From: Rhizomys pruinosus
Taxonomy: Eukaryota > Chordata > Mammalia > Rodentia > Spalacidae
Direction: 5' to 3'
Length of the DNA stretch: 64,000 nucleotides
NCBI GenBank assembly: GCA_009823505.1
Contig: VZQC01004541.1
Location: 378,909-442,908 of the forward strand
The first letter of the stretch is position 1; every line of letters begins with the position of its first letter. Positions 56,703 to 64,000 of the stretch are shown here, in pieces. The notes under the pieces are model-generated. The model searched no databases. It saw nothing but the letters and a program-made list of their open reading frames with translations, and was not told where the DNA came from. Position numbers and translations under genes: made by a program.

Positions 56703-57378
56703 ACAGGGAAGGTCTCCTAGACTGAAACCAGACAGTGTATAATAGGGAAGGCCTCCTAGACTGAAACCAGACAGTGTATAACAGGGAAGGCCTCCTAGAC
56801 TGAAACCAGACAGTGTATAACAGGGAAGGCCTCCTAGACTGAAACCAGACAGTGTATAACAGGGAAGGTGTCCTAGACTGAAACCAGACAGAGTATAATA
56901 GGGAAGGCCTCCTAGACTGAAACCAGACAGTGTATAACAGGGAAGGCCTCCTAGACTGAAACCAGACAGTGTAAACAGGGAAGGCCTCCTAGACTGAAAC
57001 CAGACAGTGTATAACATGGAAGGTCTCCTACACTGAAACCAGACAGAGTATAACAGGGAAGGTCTCCTAGATTGAAATCAGACAGTGTATAACAGGGAAG
57101 GCCTCCTAGACTGAAACCAGACAGTGTATAACAGGGAAGGTGTCCTAGACTGAAACCAGACAGCGTATAATAGGGAAGACCTCCTAGACTGAAACCAGAC
57201 AGAGTATAACAGGGAAGGCCTCCTAGACTGAAACCAGACAGTGTATAACAGGGAAGGCCTCCTAGACTGAAACCAGACAGTGTATAACAGGGAAGGCCTC
57301 CTAGACTGAAACCAGACAGTGTATAACAGGGAAGGCCTCCTAGACTGAAACCAGACAGTGTATAACGGGGAAGGTCTC
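56703..57378. repeat. 39-bp minisatellite, about 17 copies (left block)
   Basis: Units built on GGAAGGCCTCCTAGACTGAA with ACCAGACAGTGTATAACAG. Unit length is 39 bp, with one 38-bp copy near 56970. The array continues at 57737-57854 and 60358-60562, split by LTR elements. Confidence 0.96.
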
Positions 57379-57736
57379 TGTATTAGTCACTTTTCTGTTG
57401 CTGTGATAAAACACCATGACCAAGGAACTTATAAAAGGAAGAGTTTTTTTGAGCTTATGATTGGCGGTTCCAGGGAATTAGAGTCCATTGTGGAGGGAGG
57501 CATGGTGGCTGGATCTGGAGCAGCAAGCCGAGGGTCACATCTCGCAAAGAGCACAGGAAGCAGAGAGCGAGCAACTGTAGACCATGAGGTTTGTTAAGCT
57601 CACTAAGCCTGCCCCCAGTGACACACTTCCTCCAGCATGGCCACACACCTCAAGACCTCCAAAAACAGCGCCACCAACTGGAGACAAACGTCTGAATACC
57701 TAGAGCCTATGGGGGACACTCATTCAAACCACCACA
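57379..57736 (-). mobile_element. Solo MT-type MaLR LTR
   Basis: The LTR begins TGTATTAGTCAC and ends ACCACCACA on the plus strand, so it lies on the minus strand (TGTGGTGGTTTGAAT start). Flanks GTCTC (57374-57378) and GCCTC (57737-57741) are a 5-bp duplication with one mismatch, as expected for ERVL-MaLR. Non-coding. Confidence 0.88.
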
Positions 57737-57854
57737 GCCTCCTAGACTGAAACCAGACAGCATATAACAGGGAAGACCTCTTAGACTGAAACCAGACAGT
57801 GTATAACAGGGAAGGTCTCCTAGACTGAAACCAGACAGTATATAACAGGGAAGG
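57737..57854. repeat. 39-bp minisatellite, 3 copies (middle block)
   Basis: Continues the same array between the two LTR elements. Confidence 0.96.
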
Positions 57855-58018
57855 TGTGGTGGTTTGAATAAGAGTGCCCCCATCGGATTTAAGTAATCAG
57901 ACATTTTGTCTCCAGTTGGTGGCACTGTTCTTGGAGGTCTTAGAAGGTGTGGGCTGCTGGAGGAAAGTACTTATTGGGGGCAGGCTTAGTGAGTTTAACA
58001 AGCCTTGTGGTCTCCTCT

Positions 58019-58023
58019 CTTCT

Positions 58024-58092
<69 letters not shown>
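58019..58092. repeat. (CT)n microsatellite
   Basis: About 33 CT units inside the 5' LTR. The 3' LTR has only CTCTATC at the matching place (near 60165). Confidence 0.95.
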
Positions 58093-58094
<2 letters not shown>

Positions 58095-58240
58095 TCCTGT
58101 GCTCATTGTGAGATGTAACCCTCACCTTGCTCCTCCAGCCCCATGCTTCCTGCCACAATGGACTCTGATTCCCTGGAACCATCAATCGTAAGCTCAAATA
58201 AACTCTTCCTTTTATAAGTTCCTTGGTCATGGTGGGGTTT

Positions 58241-58492
58241 TTTTAACTTTTTTTAATTAATTTTATTTATTTCTGTATGTGTATGAATGTACTGTCTGCA
58301 TGCAAGTCTGTGCACCCGTGTGGTGCAATGCCGTGGAGGTCAGAAGAGGGTGTCGGATTCCCCTGGAACTGGAGTTCTCCTGGAATTGGAGTTTCAGACA
58401 GTTCTCAGCCGCCATGTGGGTGCTGGGGATCGAACCCAGGTCCTCTGTAAGAGCGGTCGCGCTCTTAACTGCTAGGCTATCTCTCCAGCCCC
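58241..58492 (-). mobile_element. B2 SINE nested in the LTR
   Basis: Antisense B2 ending in CTATCTCTCCAGCCCC. Its target duplication is GGTCATGGTGGGGTTT / GGTCATGGTGGTTTT (58225-58240 and 58493-58507). Confidence 0.93.
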
Positions 58493-58536
58493 GGTCATGG
58501 TGGTTTTATCACAGCAACAGAAAAGTGACTAATACA

Positions 58537-59995
58537 GTTATTTGGTACCAGGGAATGGGCTGTTGGCTGTGAAGAACCTGACCATGTGGGTGTTTGGAGA
58601 AATGTGGAAGAATTTGGAACTTTGGGCTAGAAAAGCTGTTGGCTACTGCAAGCAGAGCTGAATGGGCCATTCTAGTAGAAGCTTGGAAGAAAGCATTGCT
58701 GCAAAAAATGTAGTTCCAGAGGAAAGTAAAGACTTAGGCAGCAACTGGGATATTTTGGCAAAGAGTCTGGCAGCAGTTTGCCCACAGCCCAAATGCTTGC
58801 CTGATGCTAAATTGAAAAGCAATGGACTAATATCTTTGCTGGAGGATATTTAAACACAGCCTAATGTAGAAATGGTGGCATGGCTTTTAATGGTGAATAT
58901 TGTACAGATCTACAGTGAAGAAGAGCAGATGGGGAAGAAAGAAATGCAGAATGTATAGTTTGGATCTGAAAACTGCACTAGGAACATTAAAGGTGGGGCC
59001 AAGGCATGTGAAGGAGAGGTTCCTTTTGATAAGGAAATTAAAGTGATTAAGGAGGGGTCTTGAGATTTACAAGAAAACAACAGAAATAGTATCTTCAGGG
59101 CAAGACCACATCCAGCTATCCGCCAACTTTTGAAAGGAAAATACTGAAAGAGTTTTCTGCTCCAACAATTTCAGGGCAGAGAAAAGTTGCAAATGTGGTT
59201 GAAATAGGCCAGGGTCCATCCCAAACTTGCAGCCAAACTTGGCAGTTTAATTCACATGGTGCTGGCTTTAGAGGAATGAAGTTTGCAAGAGTGAAGGAGT
59301 CATCAGTTCTTCCTCCACGGTTTCAGAGAGCAGCCAAGGCCAGGCAGAGTGCAGCATGGGCGTCCCTGAATAAAGAAGGCCCTGATAGGCCATTGCGTGA
59401 AGCCGTGAATGTGAAGCCTGGTTGGCAGCGGAGACCCCAAGAAGACATTTGAGATGCCAGAGCTGTGAGATATTTGCCAAGAAGAGCTGCATACAGGGAA
59501 TGGTACCAGACTAAGAAAGAGATGTATGTTGCAAGTAAAGCTGGAAGAGCTGAGCCATCTAAGCCCTTTGGAAGTCAAGTCCCAGAAGTTGCACATGGAG
59601 CTACTGGACTTGGTGTTTGCCCTGCCGGTTTTCAGTCTTGTTTTGGTCCAGTATTTCCTCACTATGCCTCTATTCCTCCCTTTTGGGATGGGAATGTGTA
59701 TTCAGTTCCACTGTATGTTGGGAGTATGTAATTTGCCTTTTGATTTTACAGGAGCTCACAGTTAAGAGATTAGCCTGTGTATTCAGTTCCACTGTATGTT
59801 GGGAGTATGTAATTTGCCTTTTGATTTTACAGGAGCTTACAGTTAAGAGATTGGCCTATGTCTCAGAGGAGATTTTGGACTATACACTTTTGAATAGAAT
59901 TGAGACTGGTAAAGACTTATGGGGACTTTTAAGGTTGGACTAAATGCATTTTGCATTTTATATGGTGAGGAGCCTATGGGGGCCAGGGAGTGGAA
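58537..59995 (+). mobile_element. MaLR internal region
   Basis: Six bases after the LTR lies TGGTACCAGG (58543-58552), which fits a primer-binding site for the 3' end of a leucine tRNA, the hallmark of ERV-L-type elements. A purine-rich stretch (GGGGGCCAGGGAGTGGAA) precedes the 3' LTR. An 81-bp tandem duplication lies at 59695-59856. Short open frames exist, but none reads as gag or pol. Confidence 0.85.
59695..59856. repeat. 81-bp tandem duplication
   Basis: 59695-59775 and 59776-59856 differ at only a few bases. It is a local event within the MaLR internal region. Confidence 0.95.
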
Positions 59996-60357
59996 TGTGG
60001 TGGTTTGAATAAGAGTGCCCCCCATAGGCTTTAAGTATTCAGACATTTTTGTCTCCAGTTGGTGGCACTGTTCTTGGAGGTCTTAGAAGGTGTGGCCATG
60101 CTGGAGGAAGTACGTCATTGGGGGCAGGCTTAGTGAGATTAACAAGCCTTGCAGTCTTCAGTAGCTCTATCTGATTCCTGTGCTCATTGCGAGATGTGAC
60201 CCTCAGCTTGCTCCTCCAGCCCCAGCCACCATGCTTCCCACCACAATGGACTCTGATTCCTTGGAACGGTCAATCGTAAGCTCCAAATAAACTCTTCCTT
60301 TTAGAAGTTCTCTTGGTTATGGTGGTTTATCACAGCAACAGAAAAGTGACTAATACA
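59996..60357 (+). mobile_element. 3' LTR of the MaLR
   Basis: Complete LTR, TGTGGTGG to AATACA, without the nested SINE. It contains AAATAAACTCTTCC as a likely polyadenylation region. Confidence 0.92.
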
Positions 60358-60562
60358 GAAGTTCTCCTAGATTGAAACCAGACAGTGTATAACAGGGAAG
60401 GCCTCCTAGACTGAAACCAGACAGTGTATAACAGGGAAGGCCTCCTAGACTGAAACCAGACAGTGTATAACAGGGAAGGCCTCCTAGACTGAAACCAGAC
60501 AGTGTATAACAGGGAAGGCCTCCTAGACTGAAACCAGATAGTGTATTACAGGGAAGGTCTCA
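60358..60562. repeat. 39-bp minisatellite, 5 copies (right block)
   Basis: The final units of the array, ending at GGGAAGGTCTCAGAC. Confidence 0.96.
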
Positions 60563-62778
60563 GACTTTTACAGTATGCACATTCTCTGGACAATAACTTT
60601 GACCCTGGCTTCCAAGCATACTGTAAACAATCTCACTGAACCATGTGTCCTGGGCAGATGAAGGTCCTTAATTCTTCAGGATCCTTCCCTGTCTTCCACC
60701 CGAGATAGTGTATGATGTATGTATGCATGTTGTATACATCAAAGCACAAAATGCTGGGAACAGGGCTTATCTCATTGCAAACAATGAAATTATTTGCATT
60801 TGTGTGAGTTGTACTCTAGATCTAGGGATCAAAGGGCAAAATTCTTTCTTCCCCATTTCCTGCTGAATACACCATTTCAATAAAGAATGCAAGAAGCCCT
60901 TGCTCAGGGGGCATAATTGCAAGAGAAAGCTGAAGGAACAGGTTCTCAGCACTTCAAGTCCACTCTTGGCTGAAATGGTTGCCAAGAGCCAAGCTGTCTT
61001 CTTTAAGATCACCATGTGGCACAAAGCCGCAGCACAGGATGCGGACATGCAGGAAGCTAACTCAGGAGGTCGTACAGGATGGGGACATGCAGGAAGCTGA
61101 CTCAGGAGGTTGTACAGGGAAGTGAAGAGAGGAAGGGCCCGAGCCAGGAAGACCTCAGTCAGGCAGCACCACTGCAGGGAGGGATGCAGCTGGGCAGAGC
61201 ACCCGCCTCTCAGAGTAGCCTCCCTGGTCTGCACACACCAAGCAAGGCTGTCCCTAGTGCAGGGCTGCTCCGACCTAAGAGAACTATCAGCCTCCCACAG
61301 GCACCCTGGGTACAGGAGTGGCTGCCAGGGTCCATCCGGGCTAGAGGCAGTTGAAGAGTGATGGCCTAAGACCCAAGCTCTCCTCAAAGCAATTTAAGAG
61401 CTACCTCTTCCTCTTTGAGGTCTCCCTAGAAGTACCTTCCGTCTTGTGTAGAGTCAGCACTCCCTCTGCAGACTTGGGCCGTGCCCTCTCCTTGCAACCA
61501 CCCAACCTCAGTCATTGTTGGAGAATGACATCAGGCTTCCTGGGTCAGAGATTTACCAAATACACCAAACAAACCAGGTTGGGCCCCGCAGTGCTTCACT
61601 GTATAAATATTTTGCACATCTATCCCAGTCAGCACCCCCACCCCTGGAAGAAACCCAATTCCTGTGCATTTTCATTCCTAAGAAATTTTTATGATTTATG
61701 GAGAACATCCATTCCCAAAAATACATATTTACATCGCAGACGTGTCCCCAGGCAGAGCCAGCTGGGCGCAGTTAGACTTCTCTGGAAATACCCACTCCCA
61801 TACAAAAACACCCTATTGGGTTACTCCAACAAGAATGCAAGCTTTTAACCTTGAAAATAATGAAGGTCGGCAGTGGGCACTGCTTTCTAGTCAACAGCTC
61901 ACTCCCTGAACCAAGGGAAGCCAGAGCTGTAGGCCTCACCACTCCCTCCACCCTCAGCCCAGATCCCAGTAGAGCAGGACAGGGCCATCAGGCGTGCCTC
62001 TCCCACCCTGAGAAGTCCACAACTCTGGAAGCCTCTCTGGGAAATTGAGGTGCCCATGTCTGCATTCAGCACTGCAGAGCAAGGAATCCAGTGAGGCTAA
62101 AGATCAAGGCCGCAGCGACTGGACAGGACCCAGTGATGCTCCTGCGGTGACTAGTGCTCCATCCTCAGACAGAGGGCAATGACACTCAGCATTTAAGACT
62201 CTTAGGGGAGACCTAAGAGCAAGGTCAGCAGCCTGAGCTCCCCAAAGCAGGTGCCTGGAGGGAAGGCCCTTGAAGGCAAGAACTTGTAAATAGTCAGCGG
62301 GGTCTGGGTTGCAAAGTAAAATCCAAACTTACTCTATTGACTTGGTTGCACAATGACAACATGACCAAAAACTAATGAGTTGAATAAAAATTATGGGTGG
62401 ACTTAGTATGGTTGGGATCCATCATCAACAAGCAGCCTTGCCTGCTGCCAACTACCTTTATGAACTGAAGTTCCCGGAAATAAAACAGTCACAGGATTAA
62501 AGATTCCACAAGGTTGATTGGCTAATCAGAACTTCATAATGGTAGAGACACTGAAACGTTGCAGATCAGACACAAATTATCTTAGGATATCTTTAGCCCT
62601 CTAAAAGCCAGTCCTTGCCCACCTCTATGTCTGCCCTAACATCTGTGACTCTTGGAAATCCTTTTGGAATGTATTAATTTAGCAGACCACCAGCTTCCAC
62701 CAATCAGAAGGCAACAAGTAGCATAAAAAAGCATGTGACACCTACTGCAGAGACTCCCCCACTCCACTATAACCTGCT
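60563..62778. other. 2.2 kb without recognised genes or repeats
   Basis: The longest frame on the minus strand (60767-61387) lacks an ATG for its first half and matches nothing I know. A 40-bp direct duplication lies at 61038-61117. No other structure is seen. Confidence 0.5.
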
Positions 62779-62875
62779 GTCCTAGTTAGCTTTCTCCTGC
62801 AACTGTGATAAAACATTGAGCAAAACCAAATTAGAGAGGAAACAATTTATTTCATCTTACACTTCTGTATTAGTC
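62779..62875 (-). mobile_element. MaLR-like LTR fragment
   Basis: CTGTCCTAGTTAGCTTTCTC...TGATAAAACATTGAG resembles the antisense end of an ORR1/MT-type LTR. It is cut off by the ERV-L LTR at 62876. Confidence 0.5.
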
Positions 62876-63340
62876 AGGGTTCTCGAAAGAAACAGAAGCA
62901 ACAGGACGAATATATAGCTATACACAGTTTATTGATTTGCTCACGTGACAGAGTTCAAGGAGTCCAACAGTAGCCACACCACACTGGAGAGGCTGAGAAT
63001 CCAGGGAACTGCTCAGTCCACAAGGCTGGATGTCTTAGTAGCCCCAATCTGGTGCTGAAGGCCCAATGGATTCCAGGAGATCTGCCAGTCTCAGTACACG
63101 CTGGGATCTGTAAGGTTGATCACAGCGGCAAGACAAACTCACCAGTGAGAGAGAGGCAAGCCGCAAGAAAAAAGGGACCATCTCCCTCTGCCGTGGCCTT
63201 TAATACTGCCTGCCAGCAGAAGGTAACGCCCACATTTGGGGTGGGCCATCCGGGTTGAGGTAGTCCAATCCAAAGATCCTTTTTCTCTTATTTGTTCATC
63301 CTTAGTCCAGTCAAGTTGACACCCAGGATTAACCATCACA
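62876..63340 (-). mobile_element. ERV-L LTR (MT2-like)
   Basis: A 465-bp LTR. The minus strand begins TGTGATGGTTAATCC, continues TGTCAACTTGACTGGAC, and ends AACCCTGACTAATACA. It carries an AATAAA (TCAATAAACTGTG) near its 3' end and a TATTAAAG box-like element in the middle. The terminal blocks resemble MT2-type LTRs of rodent ERV-L. The exact subfamily is not assigned. Confidence 0.75.
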
Positions 63341-63602
63341 AGCACACCCCTTGTCAACTTGACACCCAATAAATAGCCTCTCCTTATGCTTAAATGTCAA
63401 CTGCGAACAATGGCAAGGTCATAAGTCCACCTAACATGTTATAAGTGTCTCGTGTGCAATAGCAAAGCATTATAAATCAAAGTAGGTGGTAATGTCCTTG
63501 AGGAACACTTAGTCCTTCAGTATCTAATAACCTAAATATGACAACACTTAACAATTATCTCAGTTGCACATTCAAGAGGGAACAACACAAGTATCTGCTC
63601 AA

Positions 63603-63633
63603 TATATGTATATATATATATATATATATATGA
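63603..63633. repeat. (TA)n microsatellite
   Basis: About 15 TA units in the ERV-L non-coding stretch. Confidence 0.95.
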
Positions 63634-63675
63634 ATAAGCACATTCTTAACCAAATAGGACAAAAGTTAATATCTA

Positions 63676-63999
63676 TTATAATCCATGTTTCTGCAACTGG
63701 TCCCATGGCCTCAGCTGATATTTATGACTACCTTCTTCTACTACCCATTCTGTATTTCCTCCACTATCAGCAAGCACCTCTGCAGGTCTTGGCTCTTTCC
63801 CTGGAGGAGTGACCCATACCTTCATCCCTGAAGGGTCTGGGCCATTTATTTTCCTGTCTGGTTTGGGTTGTTGGAGTTTCCCATTGACCTTAATCATAGG
63901 ACATGGTAGCACCAGAAGGCGCCCTACAGCATCTCCTGCCTTCCAGACATAATCTTCCTTGCCCCCATTGTGGAGAAAAAGTCCAATTTCCCCATGGTA
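63676..63999 (-). CDS. ERV-L pol C-terminal end, dUTPase-like, partial
   Basis: Open from the window edge for 107 codons to a stop at 63676-63678. An early GEIGL block and a following GD-x-x-GRLLVLP block resemble dUTPase motifs III and IV, and a GPDPSG block could be a drifted motif V. In ERV-L elements a dUTPase domain lies at the C-terminus of pol, after integrase, which fits the position next to the LTR. The last about 45 residues (from MKVWVTPPGKEPRPAEVLA) follow the dUTPase blocks, and I cannot name them. The 5' part is outside the window, so the state of the whole gene is unknown. Confidence 0.65.
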   Translation of the reverse strand, partial: YHGEIGLFLHNGGKEDYVWKAGDAVGRLLVLPCPMIKVNGKLQQPKPDRKINGPDPSGMKVWVTPPGKEPRPAEVLADSGGNTEWVVEEGSHKYQLRPWDQLQKHGL

Positions 64000-64000
64000 G

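Larger units (their letters stand above)
57855..58536 (+). mobile_element. 5' LTR of the MaLR, with nested B2
   Basis: The LTR body is 57855-58240 plus 58493-58536. It holds a (CT)n expansion (58019-58092) absent from the 3' LTR and an AATAAA-type signal (AAATAAACTCTTCC). Confidence 0.9.
57855..60357 (+). mobile_element. Complete MT-type MaLR (LTR-internal-LTR)
   Basis: A non-autonomous ERVL-MaLR retrotransposon. It has two same-strand LTRs that start TGTGGTGGTTTGAATAAGAG and end AGTGACTAATACA, with an internal region between them. The 5-bp duplication GAAGG (57850-57854) and GAAGT (60358-60362) has one mismatch. The two LTRs are very similar apart from a nested B2 and a CT expansion in the first, so the insertion is fairly recent. 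It is non-coding, as usual for MT elements. Confidence 0.92.
62876..64000 (-). mobile_element. ERV-L provirus, 3' part (runs off the window)
   Basis: Reading the minus strand: the end of pol (63999-63676), a 335-bp non-coding stretch with a TA microsatellite, a purine-rich GACAAGGGGTG just before the LTR, and the 3' LTR (63340-62876). There is no env between pol and LTR, as expected for ERV-L. This is an old endogenous element. The rest lies beyond 64000. Confidence 0.8.

Noticed and set aside
56508..57017. Minus-strand frame with 13-residue repeats
   Set aside because: Translation of the 39-bp minisatellite (13 codons). The frame starts and ends within or next to the array.
60767..61387. 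206-codon minus-strand frame, the longest outside repeats
   Set aside because: It opens with a TTG codon and has no early ATG, matches no family I recognise, and spans a 40-bp duplication. Probably chance.
61351..61848. 165-codon plus-strand frame
   Set aside because: No recognisable domain or family, and no splice or promoter context.
1..64000. A previously undescribed multi-gene system
   Set aside because: No cluster of host genes or conserved coding exons is visible. The unusual structure is explained by transposable elements, minisatellites and assembly joins.

Overview
This is non-coding, repeat-dense DNA from a muroid rodent genome assembly. It carries tRNA-derived B2 SINEs, 7SL-derived B1 SINEs, B4/ID SINEs, LINE-1 (L1) elements with tandem 5' promoter monomers, MT-type and ORR1-type MaLR LTRs and an ERV-L element. 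That set is known from mouse-like rodents. The dominant B2 variant does not match the mouse or rat consensus I know, so a cricetid or another non-Mus, non-Rattus muroid is my inference. I found no host protein-coding exon, rRNA, tRNA gene, operon or CRISPR array that I can support.

Layout. 1-8161: three L1 segments in the same orientation; the third has promoter monomers and broken ORF1/ORF2. 8781-15757: an inverted repeat of two arms of about 3.2 kb around a 0.5 kb centre, made of nested L1/B1/B2 copies and starting beside a single N at 8780. 16000-21200: L1 3' end, a 36-bp minisatellite, several B2/B1 copies and CA/GT runs. 21200-25880: sequence without recognisable repeats or genes. 25880-31530: a B4 SINE split by an L1-type insertion, a 701-bp exact duplication beside an N at 26184, an ancient L1 3' UTR, and an L1 3' UTR fragment splitting a 55-bp minisatellite. 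31530-34200: mostly unassigned, with a B2, a hairpin and LTR remnants. 34211-36016: a 63-bp minisatellite, a 728-base N gap and a 31-bp minisatellite. 36000-45960: a 40-bp minisatellite, SINEs and unassigned DNA. 46000-54093: an L1 of about 8.1 kb bounded by a 14-bp target-site duplication. 56703-60562: a 39-bp minisatellite invaded by a solo MT LTR and by a complete LTR-internal-LTR MaLR, which itself received a B2. 62876-64000: the 3' LTR and dUTPase-like pol end of an ERV-L provirus that runs off the window.

No genes act together here. The mobile parts are linked by dependence on L1: the SINEs and truncated L1 pieces carry A-rich tails and target-site duplications, as expected of L1-driven insertion, whereas the LTR elements carry 5-bp duplications. 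Much of what looks exotic (the giant palindrome, the indel-riddled L1 interior, the exact 701-bp duplication) is best explained by gap filling with raw long reads. The most credible biology is the turnover of L1 promoter and 3' UTR types, the nesting history inside the 39-bp minisatellite, and the ERV-L pol end.
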